DNA of 64,000 nucleotides from NCBI GenBank assembly GCA_002689655.1, contig NZHC01000070.1:7272-71271 (forward strand), in the 5' to 3' direction. A program made the position numbers and the translations under genes. Source of the DNA: Rhodopirellula sp. (lineage in GTDB: Bacteria > Planctomycetota > Planctomycetia > Pirellulales > Pirellulaceae). Position 1 is the stretch's first letter. Every line of letters begins with the position of its first letter. Below, piece after piece: positions 36,933 through 45,647 of the stretch. The notes below the pieces were generated by a model that saw nothing but the letters and a program-made list of their open reading frames with translations, ran no database searches and was not told the origin of the DNA.

Positions 36933-37953
36933 CATTCCCCCAGAAACCAGAAGTGGTTCGACAGTAAATCCGGCCCCTGCAACAGCGAAGTCTGAGAAGT
37001 TTGCTCCTGTGCAAAAGCTTTACAAGGATATCGCTCAGGAAATCGGAAAACTATTTGTCGGGCAGGAAGAGCTGATCCTGGGCAGCCTGACTGCTCTTTT
37101 TGCCGGCGGTCATGTGTTGATCGAATCTGTCCCGGGGCTAGGCAAAACACTGTTTGTGCGCACGATGGGACGAGTACTGGGGTGCGAATGCGGGCGAATT
37201 CAGTTCACCGCAGACCTCATGCCATCCGACATCACGGGTGCACCCGTGTATGACATGCAGAAGTCGGAGTTCCGATTCCGAGCAGGGCCCGTGTTCACAC
37301 AGTTCCTGCTGGCGGATGAGATCAACCGATCACCTGCCAAAACACACGCGGCCCTGCTGGAAATCATGCAGGAATTCAGAGTGACCATTGATGGCACCAG
37401 TCATGAAGTGCCAAGACCCTTTCTGGTAATGGCAACGCAAAATCCACTCGAAAGCGAAGGCACCTACAACCTCCCCGAAGCACAGCTCGACAGGTTCATG
37501 TTCCTTCTCAAGGTTGAATACCCGACCGCAGCGGAAGAAATAGAGATTCTCAAACTGCACAGCCAACAGGTTGATTTGAATCAACGCTTGAATGACGAGG
37601 TCCAAACGGTAACCTCACCATCTCAGTTATTGGAAATGATCGACTTGTGCTCTCAAGTCAGAATTGAAGACAGTCTGATTGATTACATCAATCGACTTGT
37701 GCGGGCAACCCGCACATGGCCCGCGTTCCACATTGGCGCCTCACCGCGAGCTGGCCTCGCACTGATGCAATCAGCGAGGGTGCTCGCCGCGTTCAGCGGA
37801 CGTGACTTCGCTACTCCTGATGATGTGGTGGATATCACGCTACCCACATTGCGGCACCGTATCCAACTGACGGCAGAAGCAGAGATTGAAGGCCGCACCT
37901 GCGATGAGGAACTAGGGACCCTCATTCAGGGCATCGAGGTACCTCGCGACTGA
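36925..37953 (+). CDS. MoxR-family AAA+ ATPase, TTG start
   Basis: About 342 residues. MoxR ATPases act as chaperone-like remodelers that activate vWA proteins and membrane complexes. Motifs: Walker A SVPGLGKT, Walker B LADEINRSPAKT, sensor-1 MATQNPLES, Arg finger region LPEAQLDRFMF, sensor-2 GASPRAGLALM. No ATG lies at a sensible place; an upstream ATG at 36844 would embed 27 non-homologous residues in the DUF4350 gene. TTG 36925 with GGA at 36915-36917 gives the normal length and an eight-base overlap with the previous stop. It is the last gene of the six-gene operon; no DUF58 gene follows. Confidence 0.92.
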   Translation: MSNIPPETRSGSTVNPAPATAKSEKFAPVQKLYKDIAQEIGKLFVGQEELILGSLTALFAGGHVLIESVPGLGKTLFVRTMGRVLGCECGRIQFTADLMPSDITGAPVYDMQKSEFRFRAGPVFTQFLLADEINRSPAKTHAALLEIMQEFRVTIDGTSHEVPRPFLVMATQNPLESEGTYNLPEAQLDRFMFLLKVEYPTAAEEIEILKLHSQQVDLNQRLNDEVQTVTSPSQLLEMIDLCSQVRIEDSLIDYINRLVRATRTWPAFHIGASPRAGLALMQSARVLAAFSGRDFATPDDVVDITLPTLRHRIQLTAEAEIEGRTCDEELGTLIQGIEVPRD

Positions 37954-38336
37954 CACAAGTAATTCCGCTGGAAAGCCAACGTGCTTGAGGCAGGATCGGC
38001 ATACCATAAGATGGGATGAGCGATAAAAATGCGGCGATCGTCACGCACGCATGGCCTGATCGCCTCGCCCAGAGCATTCAATCGTGAGTATTTAATTGCA
38101 CAGAAGTCGCTCGACTGTACACCGCCAACAGGCGTGCACCACGGACAGACCGATAACTCAGCTAAGTCCATCCGCACCCACATAAATCACGAAGATGCAT
38201 CGAGATGCATCAGCTGCTTGACGCAATATCTTTCAAAGCAGCTGCGTCTTTAAGAAACCAAGACCACGAGCTTCGCTGGCGTCTTTGAATACTTTTGAAT
38301 TTTCGCCGATCGATCGCGAGGGTTCAGCGTTTGTGG
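37954..38336. other. 383-base convergent intergenic region with hairpins
   Basis: It separates the end of the MoxR operon from the convergent glycine-rich gene. This is where a DUF58 gene would be expected, but there is no open frame of useful length. It contains tandem GATGCATC palindromes and two overlapping stem options described separately. Confidence 0.6.
38194..38248. terminator. tandem palindromes and overlapping hairpins, candidate bidirectional terminator
   Basis: GATGCATC, itself a palindrome, occurs twice ten bases apart (38194-38201 and 38204-38211). It is followed by a 9-base stem, CAGCTGCTT (38211-38219) with AAGCAGCTG (38236-38244), and an overlapping 6-base stem, GACGCA (38220-38225) with TGCGTC (38243-38248). 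The two stems exclude each other. The location between convergent genes suits a terminator, but the T run after it is short. Confidence 0.4.
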
Positions 38337-40127
38337 CTATCGCGATTCAAAACTGGGCAAGCTTTGCAAAGCCCACTGCCGGGCCATTTCGAGTTTCTCG
38401 CTTGGGGGTCCATGAAGCATCACAAGCCCCTCAGCACCACCGACAATATCAAAGACAGCCTCGACTTCTTCAGCTGTGAGAAGATTTTTGGCTTGGTACA
38501 TGCGAACTTCAGCCAATGTGCGTAGTGATCGAGACTGAGGGCTGCCAACCAAGGCCTCGACGCGGCGTCGGGCTATTTCCGGGGTCAGAGCAGGAAGGTC
38601 AGCCACGGTCGCTGATCGATCAACAAAACTGAACAGTGAACTCAGCTGTCCCATCACATAATCACGTTCGGTCTGGCGACCAGCCCGCGTCATCTGTGAC
38701 GCTTCGACGTTCGACATACCTTTGGAAACGATTTCCTGCTTGCCAGTGGCAACATTCATAAGTCGACAGCGGGATGTGTTTTGCACGTTGTCATTGCGTC
38801 CAGCTTTCAGCACCACCTCAAAGTGGAGCAACAAGTCCACTTGCGCGGCTCTTGCATTGGGCATCACTTCTGCAATGTCGCCCTCCCCAAGAAAAAGGAT
38901 CCCCGGCTGCCACATCTCCATGGGCTCGCCAGCCTCGATCAACAAGTCATTGACACTTCCACCGACAACGTGTGACGACGCAGCGGGTGCAACCCCGTTT
39001 CGGCCAGCCCCATTATCAACAGGTGGCGGTGGTGCAGTAACAGTTGAGAAGAGTGGACCAAACGCTCCACTTTGAAAACGTTTCCTGAATTCTTCGCCCA
39101 CCACTTTTGCTACCAGCCCGAGATTCTTATCGAACACGACACGTGCTTGGTCACTCAACATTTTTCTCGATGGGATCGACGGGGTGGCCGGCCCAGCCGC
39201 TCCGCCTTGCGGACGCCCTGAGCCTCGGCCATAGCCTTGCTCCATGCCCATTTCGTCGTCCATTCCCTCATTCATCCCATCTTCCATGTCCTCATACATG
39301 CCCTCATCTTCGATCAAGCCGCCGAGCGCACCTCCACCAGGAAAGCCACCACCGGCCCCCCCAAAACCCCCGCTCACGCTCAGATCACCACCGCGGCCTC
39401 CACCACCTCCGGGTGCACCAAAACCGCCGCCGCCACCACGGCCCGACGAGTTCGCTCCCTCTTGAATCGGTTGGGCGTCACCGGTGATATCACCACGGAT
39501 CGCTAACGAAACCCCCCAGCGGATGTTCCAGACAGGCCGACGCACCAAGGCGTTGTACTTCACCGTTTGCAGAGCAACCAAGGCATCGCGTGCTTCTACG
39601 GTCATGTGGCCGAACATCAAGGCTAGGGCCAACGGATGATTGCCTGCTTTGAATGCATCTTCCGCATCACGACCGAGAAATGGCCCTGACTCGGCGACTG
39701 CAACCTGATTAGGTGCAAAAAGTGGTGAAAAACTGACCTGATCGCGCAAGGAGGCAAGAGCTGCTCCATAAACATCCATGGCATCGGCTTGAGGCGAAGA
39801 CAGCATGGCCCGTGCCCCGTTCCCACGCCCACCACCACTGCCATAGCCACCGTCATCACCATACCCAGAGCCTTCGTCCCCCATATCATCCATCATCTCG
39901 CCCATATCATCTTCGCCACCGTATCCTCGGCCCGAGCCGTAACCCTCATCACCCATGTCCTCATCACCCATATCCTCATCACCCTCCATCATCTCTTCTC
40001 CATAGCCTGACCCGGACCCTCCGGCGCGTGGACTAGGACGCCCAGATGGAGCTTGTGCTTGGACAGATCCGTTTGGGTGGGTTGAGACAGCGATCCCCAC
40101 CAAAAACAGGCAAATTGGCGAAAACAT
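38337..40127 (-). CDS. secreted Gly/Met/Asp/Glu-rich hypothetical protein
   Basis: About 596 residues, no recognised family. Signal peptide: MFSPICLFLVGIAVSTHPNGSVQAQA. Residues about 35-105 are low complexity, with repeated GDEDMGDE-like and GYGSG units; a second Gly-rich and acidic Met-rich block spans about 230-310 (GGGGG runs, then EDMEDGMNEGMDDEMGMEQ). Ordinary globular sequence lies between (AEDAFKAGNHPLALALMFGHMTVEARDALVAL) and after (about 320-590, including ARAAQVDLLLHFEVVLKAG and a helical C-terminus). ATG 40127 has GAGGAG six bases upstream, so the 23 codons before it are not used. The acidic Met/Asp repeats could bind metal or mineral, but this is only inference. Confidence 0.8.
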   Translation of the reverse strand: MFSPICLFLVGIAVSTHPNGSVQAQAPSGRPSPRAGGSGSGYGEEMMEGDEDMGDEDMGDEGYGSGRGYGGEDDMGEMMDDMGDEGSGYGDDGGYGSGGGRGNGARAMLSSPQADAMDVYGAALASLRDQVSFSPLFAPNQVAVAESGPFLGRDAEDAFKAGNHPLALALMFGHMTVEARDALVALQTVKYNALVRRPVWNIRWGVSLAIRGDITGDAQPIQEGANSSGRGGGGGFGAPGGGGGRGGDLSVSGGFGGAGGGFPGGGALGGLIEDEGMYEDMEDGMNEGMDDEMGMEQGYGRGSGRPQGGAAGPATPSIPSRKMLSDQARVVFDKNLGLVAKVVGEEFRKRFQSGAFGPLFSTVTAPPPPVDNGAGRNGVAPAASSHVVGGSVNDLLIEAGEPMEMWQPGILFLGEGDIAEVMPNARAAQVDLLLHFEVVLKAGRNDNVQNTSRCRLMNVATGKQEIVSKGMSNVEASQMTRAGRQTERDYVMGQLSSLFSFVDRSATVADLPALTPEIARRRVEALVGSPQSRSLRTLAEVRMYQAKNLLTAEEVEAVFDIVGGAEGLVMLHGPPSEKLEMARQWALQSLPSFESR

Positions 40128-40503
40128 CCGACTCCTCAGCAATTTCAAAGTGCTGCTGAGGTCGTTATCCGGAGTTACAGTTCGAAAAACAGGCATGTGA
40201 TTCGAGTCTCAGAGAGGAGGAAATTTAGTAGCACGGAGAGCCGTACCGGTCTCAGCCGTGAAGCAACATGGCATTTTGCGTAAGAAATCTCATTCTTCAC
40301 AACAGAAGTTCGTACCCATAGGAACCCTGTATGCGTATGATAGACGGTTCTCAGCTGAAAAGGGTTGCTTTTCTTATCAATCCACCTAGTGGATCTCCCT
40401 CATCTTTCCTGAGATTTTCCCCAGCGGAAGGGAACTAGCCGCAGCATGATGCGTCCAACGAATTAAGTCTACATAGATTCCGCCTCAACACCCCCAGAAA
40501 ACG
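40128..40503. other. 376-base divergent promoter region
   Basis: It lies between the divergent genes for the glycine-rich protein and the dockerin surface protein. It includes a short perfect inverted repeat, ATCCAC (40380-40385) and GTGGAT (40389-40394), about 110 bases before the surface-protein start. No gene is evident. Confidence 0.5.
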
Positions 40504-43479
40504 ATGGCCAAACCCGTCGCCAGATCTCAGAAACGGAGAAGCCACCGCCGCCGACTTCTGGTTGAGCACTTGGGTGATCGCAGGGTTCTCGCGGCTATCA
40601 CGGGGGCTGTTTTCGAGGATTTGAATCACTCCTTCCAACTCGATGCTGGCGATGCATCGGCACCCCACCGATTGGTGTATATCGACACCAATCAGAACAC
40701 CCGCATTGATGCTGGTGAACCCTATGCGTTGGCCGATGCCGAAGGTAATTATCGCTTCGATAACGTCTCCGACGGTATGCATGAACTGCGTTTATTCAAC
40801 GGGACCGATACTCAGTACCAGACCACTCCCGTCTCTGCCACGCTTGAAGGCCCCATTTCACACGTAACGTCGGGCACTCAATTGGTGAGCAATGGACGGG
40901 CGCCGATTGCGTTGACGAGCCAGTCCATTGTCTTGGGCGACCTTGATACGGGGACGACATCCGAAATCAGTTTTGGGGGCGATCTGAAAAAGGTACAACG
41001 ACTGCCTGATGGCGACCTGCTCGTCGTCGGTACCGGGGCAAACGGTGAGACAGCTTGGCAAGTCGACATGGAAGCGGGTACGAGCACGGCCGTCAATTTG
41101 GCTGCAACGGATACTCCGACGCCATGGACTGACATCGCAATTGATTCCTCAGGGCGAGGTGTCCTGCTCGAGCCCACAATTTCAACCGAAACAGGTGAAA
41201 GTGTGCTTGCGATCCGCGAGCTCGATGCCAGCAACACCGAGGCGATCTTCGTCTCGGAAATTTTACATAATATTCCTGCTGACGCTGAGGTCCTCGCATC
41301 GGATGGAACGAAATCTGTATTTGCATGGTCTGGCAACGGCGGGACTCAACTATCTCTTTGGAGTAACTCGACGGCCTCCTTCATTTCCAGTTCAGATGTC
41401 ATTGGTTCCTTGACCAGCGAGCTCGTGGCTTTCGATGATGCTGCGGGGATCATCGCGGTGCGAACTGCCGCCGGTGGTGTTGGAGTCTACGACACAGCTG
41501 CCAACTTCGCCCCGCTTCATACCTTACCGGGCGTTAGTGGGCCAGTGTCCATCGACAGCTCCAGAGATCTGCTGTTTTCCATCCCAGCTGGTGGCTCCAG
41601 ACTGCAATTGCTGAATCTTGGTGATGGCGGGATGATCGCTGAGATGGCAATTGATCTGTCCACTATCGGCCAAATCAGTCACCTTGCAGTCGGCGAAAGA
41701 AATGATGCCATCACGGTGCTGGGCGCCGCGGGGATCACAGAGATTGCGCTACGCCGAGCAGATGCCCACAAAGTAACCGTGACAAACAACACAGATGTTG
41801 ATGACATTCTGTTCGGCATTGGTATGGAAGAATCCAACACAGCCCCTGCTTACGATCCCGCGGCTCCCATCTTCACAACGAAAGAGGACCGCGGTTTCCT
41901 GCGACTTGCTCCGGCCGCACTGGCTCACTCGAACGACGCTGAGGACGATACTTACGTCGTATTACAGCGTGGTCCTGCTGGAAACGGCGTCGCAGTCATC
42001 AGTGTTGATGGCATGTTCAGCTACTCTCCCAACCCCGACTTTAACGGTATCGACACCGTTGATGTTTCGCTGCACGACGGACGCGACTTGGGTGCTATTG
42101 AAGCAGTGACCGTGATCGTTGAATCGGTTCCCGATTCACCTTCGGATATCTCAGATGACCTTGACGACGTCCCTGAAAATCTGGGACCGGACGAAGTCAT
42201 CGGTGACATCGAAGTAATCGATGCTGATGGCCTCGGTGGGATGCCTCACACAATCGAAATTAACGACCCACGCTTTGTGGTCGACAACGGACAGCTCATC
42301 TTTGTTGGTGGGGACCTGGACTTCGAAACAGAGCCAAGCATTTCCCTGAACATTTCCGCGACCGATAATGAGACTGACATAACAATCGAACGCATTGTTT
42401 CTGTCACCATTTTGGATGCCAATGATCCAATCGATGGTATCTCACCCACCACCGCACAGGTCAGCGAAAATAGCGAAGGTGCATTCATTTGTGCGATTCA
42501 GGTTTCCGACCCGGACGCTAATGATACTCACTCGCTGACGGTAGATGATGGAAGATTCCGAGTTTCCAACGGCAACCTCTATCTTGCAGAAGGCGTCTCG
42601 CTTGACTACGAGCAAACCTCGGTAATCATCGTCAACATGACAGCGGTTGACTCGGGAGATGCGATATTCACCGCGCCTATCCGGGTGACTGTCATTGACG
42701 TCGAGGAACAACCAACCACGATTGCACTCTCCGGACAAGACGTGATGGAATGGGTCGGGGGTGCTCCTGTCGGGGCTGTCAGCGTGGACGGGAAAACACC
42801 GAGTGAAAGATTCTCGCTGTCAGTCAGTGACGCGAGATTTGAGATCGCTGGCACACAATTAAAATTGCTTGACAGCGAGATGTTGAATCGAGAGGAGCAG
42901 GATCAGATTTTCCTGACCGTGAGCGTCAGCGACACGTTAGCTGAGTTTGTCCGTCTGGATAAGAACTTCATTCTGCAAGTTCAGCGAAATGCTGCTCCAA
43001 ATCATAATCCGAACGATCCATTCGATGTTGATAACAACGGGAAAGGAACAACCGGAGACGCACTCCATATTCTGAACTACATCAACATCCATGGCCCCGG
43101 AAACATCACGCCGGACATTGCTGACATGTACTACGACGTGAATGGGGACAGGCTCGTCACAACTCTCGATGTTCTTCTACTCCTCAACGAACTCAACCGA
43201 AGGGCCTTGAGCGGCACCGTGAGCAACGGCGAAGGCGCACCGGAGGGTGAGCGAGCGGTACCATCAGATCCCATCGACAGACTTGGTGAAGCAGAGGAAT
43301 TCCCCAAGTCCCTGCTCACACCCTTGGGGCCAGAAGAGTCACGAAGTCCAACCATGCCACCTAACAGCCAATCTGCCGACACTGAGAATGTATCAACAGA
43401 CTCGCGGTCGAAATCCTACGCCGAGCAAGTCGACCAGACCCTTAGCCTGCTATCAGACGAGAGCAACCGAGCAGACTAG
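40504..43479 (+). CDS. surface protein with LEPRRLLA-like signal, cadherin-like repeats and type I dockerin
   Basis: 991 residues. The start is the planctomycete type of export leader: a long basic stretch and then RRLLVEHLGDRRVLAA, comparable to the LEPRRLLA motif of their surface proteins. Residues about 34-110 resemble an SdrD B-type beta domain (AVFEDLNHSFQLDAGD ... YIDTNQNTRIDAGEP). A beta-rich region with propeller-like repeats follows to about 440. Cadherin/Ig-like modules cover about 450-830 (FSYSPNPDFNGIDTVDVSLHDG; VDNGQLIFVGGDLDFETEPSISLNISATDNE). Residues about 834-900 are a two-repeat type I dockerin with calcium ligands (FDVDNNGKGTTGDALHILNYIN; YDVNGDRLVTTLDVLLLLNELN). The acidic Ser/Glu tail is disordered. 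A cohesin partner is not in the window. Confidence 0.85.
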   Translation: MAKPVARSQKRRSHRRRLLVEHLGDRRVLAAITGAVFEDLNHSFQLDAGDASAPHRLVYIDTNQNTRIDAGEPYALADAEGNYRFDNVSDGMHELRLFNGTDTQYQTTPVSATLEGPISHVTSGTQLVSNGRAPIALTSQSIVLGDLDTGTTSEISFGGDLKKVQRLPDGDLLVVGTGANGETAWQVDMEAGTSTAVNLAATDTPTPWTDIAIDSSGRGVLLEPTISTETGESVLAIRELDASNTEAIFVSEILHNIPADAEVLASDGTKSVFAWSGNGGTQLSLWSNSTASFISSSDVIGSLTSELVAFDDAAGIIAVRTAAGGVGVYDTAANFAPLHTLPGVSGPVSIDSSRDLLFSIPAGGSRLQLLNLGDGGMIAEMAIDLSTIGQISHLAVGERNDAITVLGAAGITEIALRRADAHKVTVTNNTDVDDILFGIGMEESNTAPAYDPAAPIFTTKEDRGFLRLAPAALAHSNDAEDDTYVVLQRGPAGNGVAVISVDGMFSYSPNPDFNGIDTVDVSLHDGRDLGAIEAVTVIVESVPDSPSDISDDLDDVPENLGPDEVIGDIEVIDADGLGGMPHTIEINDPRFVVDNGQLIFVGGDLDFETEPSISLNISATDNETDITIERIVSVTILDANDPIDGISPTTAQVSENSEGAFICAIQVSDPDANDTHSLTVDDGRFRVSNGNLYLAEGVSLDYEQTSVIIVNMTAVDSGDAIFTAPIRVTVIDVEEQPTTIALSGQDVMEWVGGAPVGAVSVDGKTPSERFSLSVSDARFEIAGTQLKLLDSEMLNREEQDQIFLTVSVSDTLAEFVRLDKNFILQVQRNAAPNHNPNDPFDVDNNGKGTTGDALHILNYINIHGPGNITPDIADMYYDVNGDRLVTTLDVLLLLNELNRRALSGTVSNGEGAPEGERAVPSDPIDRLGEAEEFPKSLLTPLGPEESRSPTMPPNSQSADTENVSTDSRSKSYAEQVDQTLSLLSDESNRAD

Positions 43480-43655
43480 GCCGAACTGACCGACAAGTTC
43501 AGACAAGCATCGGTCTGAGCTGAGCGAATCGTCAATCTTCGACGCGTCCCGGTCGACTTCATCGCGATTCAACCTGACAAGCTGCAAGGCGATTGGATCC
43601 CAGATACGCGATCAACCCGATCGCCACTTTATCTACGATAAGCTTGGCCAGCCCA

Positions 43656-44564
43656 CTACTTTTCAGCCGACGCGGAGTCAGCATGTGTCAGCTCCCGCTG
43701 AGCCAACAATTTTTTCTGATACTGCGACTGGACGACATCCACCAAAATGAGCACTGCAAGCACAAAGTAGAACGTGCTCTTTGCCATCGGCGTGACGTGA
43801 TGCCCTAACAGTTGAAGCTCGGCCTTGTGTCCCCCTTCACTCACCAGCATCACCCCAACGATAAAGAGGATGAACAGGCCCAACACCTCGTACATGCGAT
43901 TTTTCTTTAGAAATTCAGCGACAAAATCAGCGGCCCACATCATCAACAAACCGCTGAAAATAATCGCCACGGCCATGATCCAGAAATTCTCCGTCAGGGC
44001 CATCGCACTGAGGATGGAATCAAACGAAAAAACCAAATTCATGATCACAATCAAGACCACAGCTTTCTTAACCGATGTCCCTCCGGTTTTCCCGGGAGAG
44101 TTAGCAAGATCATCGATTGCCAACATGTGATAGATTTCCTTGACGGCTGTCCAAAGGATGAAAGCCCCACCAAACAGCACAATCAGACTGTGACCGCTCA
44201 ATGACATCAAAATAAAATCGTTCTCTGGTAGAGGAAACCCGGGCAGGGGCTCCTCGAGCATTTTGACCAGATTGACGAGCACGAAAAGCAGAGCGATTCG
44301 AAATGCGATTGCTAAACCAATCCCCCAACGCCGGACCATTGACTGCTTGTCGGCCGGTACGCGTTTGCTCTCGATTGAAATGTAGAGCAGGTTATCGAAG
44401 CCAAGAACAGCCTGAAGCAGGACCAGCATGCCGAGAGTAAAAATGCCGGAAACGGACCAGAATTCTTGTGTTTCCACTGACGCTTCAGATCCAGTATCGG
44501 ACGCCACTTCAGCCAGCAAACTTATCCCTTCAACAACCCCTGGTAAATCGATTAGTTCCAACAT
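43656..44564 (-). CDS. TerC-family integral membrane protein
   Basis: 302 residues with about seven to eight membrane helices. The two repeated family motifs are clear: VLLQAVLGFDNLLYISIESKRVP and VIMNLVFSFDSILSAMAL, whose Asp residues sit inside the membrane and are thought to bind metal. Family members export manganese or help metalate exported proteins, and were first tied to tellurite resistance. ATG 44564 has GGAG nine bases upstream. It is monocistronic and divergent from the NIPSNAP gene. No yybP-ykoY (manganese) riboswitch could be recognised upstream by eye. Confidence 0.92.
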   Translation of the reverse strand: MLELIDLPGVVEGISLLAEVASDTGSEASVETQEFWSVSGIFTLGMLVLLQAVLGFDNLLYISIESKRVPADKQSMVRRWGIGLAIAFRIALLFVLVNLVKMLEEPLPGFPLPENDFILMSLSGHSLIVLFGGAFILWTAVKEIYHMLAIDDLANSPGKTGGTSVKKAVVLIVIMNLVFSFDSILSAMALTENFWIMAVAIIFSGLLMMWAADFVAEFLKKNRMYEVLGLFILFIVGVMLVSEGGHKAELQLLGHHVTPMAKSTFYFVLAVLILVDVVQSQYQKKLLAQRELTHADSASAEK

Positions 44565-44712
44565 CGCGTTTTCTCCAGATCCAAATGCGACAAAGATGCT
44601 AGCCCATCACGCAAAAAAACATCACGTCATGGTTTCGAAGATGCTCGTCAGAGTATGATGCGGGAAATTCAACACGACTACCAGACGACCCCAGATTCAG
44701 GTCCCCAGACTG

Positions 44713-45489
44713 ATGAAAACTTTCATTCCCCTTCTGTTTGTAGGTATCGCAATGCTGCTCACCGAATCCCGCGTGACGGCTGATTCACCTCAGTACTACG
44801 AAATTCGGAGCTACCTACTTGGTGAGCAGGGCGATGCCGAAGCCATCCATCAATACCTGCGTGATGCCCTCGTACCTGCAATGAATCGGCAGGATGTAGG
44901 GCCAATTGGTGTCTTTCACAACGCAGCCGAAGATGAATCAGACAGTCCACGGATTGTTGTTGTGATTCCGCATAAAAGTGCGGATGGGATTACCGTCTGC
45001 AAGAGTGAATTAGTGAGCGACGCAAAATATCAGAAGGCCGCAGAATCCTACCTGGCACGTGGACCGAAGAGCTCCCCCTACGAGCGAATCGAGAGCGAGC
45101 TGTTAGTGGCGATGGACTGCATGCCGCTGCTGAAAGTTCCTGAAAATCAGCTTAAAAAACGTAGCCGTGTTTTTGAACTTCGCGTCTACGAAAGTGCCAA
45201 CGAACGACTGGGCGACCTGAAAGTCCACATGTTCAACCATGGCGAGGTACCCATCTTTCTCGACTGCGGCATCCAACCCATTTTCATCGGGCAAGCGGTC
45301 ATCGGTCCCTTTACCCCCAATCTCAGCTATCTGACGGCCTACCCCAGCGAAAAAGCGAGAAACGAAGCATGGACAGCTTTTCGCTCACACCCAGACTGGC
45401 AAGTGTTGAAGAAGATCTCCAAATATGCAGGTACCGTGAGCAAAATTCACAAATACGTGCTGACGCCGGCTGAATATTCACAGATCTGA
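44713..45489 (+). CDS. secreted NIPSNAP-family protein
   Basis: 258 residues. The signal peptide (MKTFIPLLFVGIAMLLTESRVTA) is followed by two ferredoxin-like NIPSNAP units: QYYEIRSYLLGEQGDAEAIHQYLRDALVPAMNRQDVGPIGVF (from about 27) and RVFELRVYESANERLGDLKVHMFNHGEVPIFLDCGIQPIFIG (from about 150). Each has the family's E-R-Y opening and the strand that places a His or hydrophobic residue at the dimer interface. The function of bacterial secreted NIPSNAP proteins is not known. The gene is monocistronic. A 5+5-base imperfect hairpin after the stop (45500-45533) could end transcription, but there is no T run. Confidence 0.88.
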   Translation: MKTFIPLLFVGIAMLLTESRVTADSPQYYEIRSYLLGEQGDAEAIHQYLRDALVPAMNRQDVGPIGVFHNAAEDESDSPRIVVVIPHKSADGITVCKSELVSDAKYQKAAESYLARGPKSSPYERIESELLVAMDCMPLLKVPENQLKKRSRVFELRVYESANERLGDLKVHMFNHGEVPIFLDCGIQPIFIGQAVIGPFTPNLSYLTAYPSEKARNEAWTAFRSHPDWQVLKKISKYAGTVSKIHKYVLTPAEYSQI

Positions 45490-45647
45490 TCAAAACGATA
45501 TCTACTCTGTTGAAATTTTGTTAACAGATAGATGGTGCTTCATGTATTACCCAGTCGTTAAACCCAATGCTGGGCCTCGAGAACGATCCTTGATTCCTTG
45601 GCCGCAGAGGCTGGGAATTGGCGCGATTTGGCGGTACGATTTGGCAC

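Noticed and set aside
39107-40036. Several plus-strand Pro/His/Thr/Ser-rich open frames
   Set aside because: They are complements of the Gly/Asp/Met-rich coding repeats of the minus-strand gene, which has a signal peptide and a strong ribosome site.
45500-45533. Hairpin ATCTA/CTGTT with AACAG/TAGAT after the NIPSNAP gene as a terminator
   Set aside because: The stem is interrupted and has no following T run, so it is mentioned only in the gene entry.
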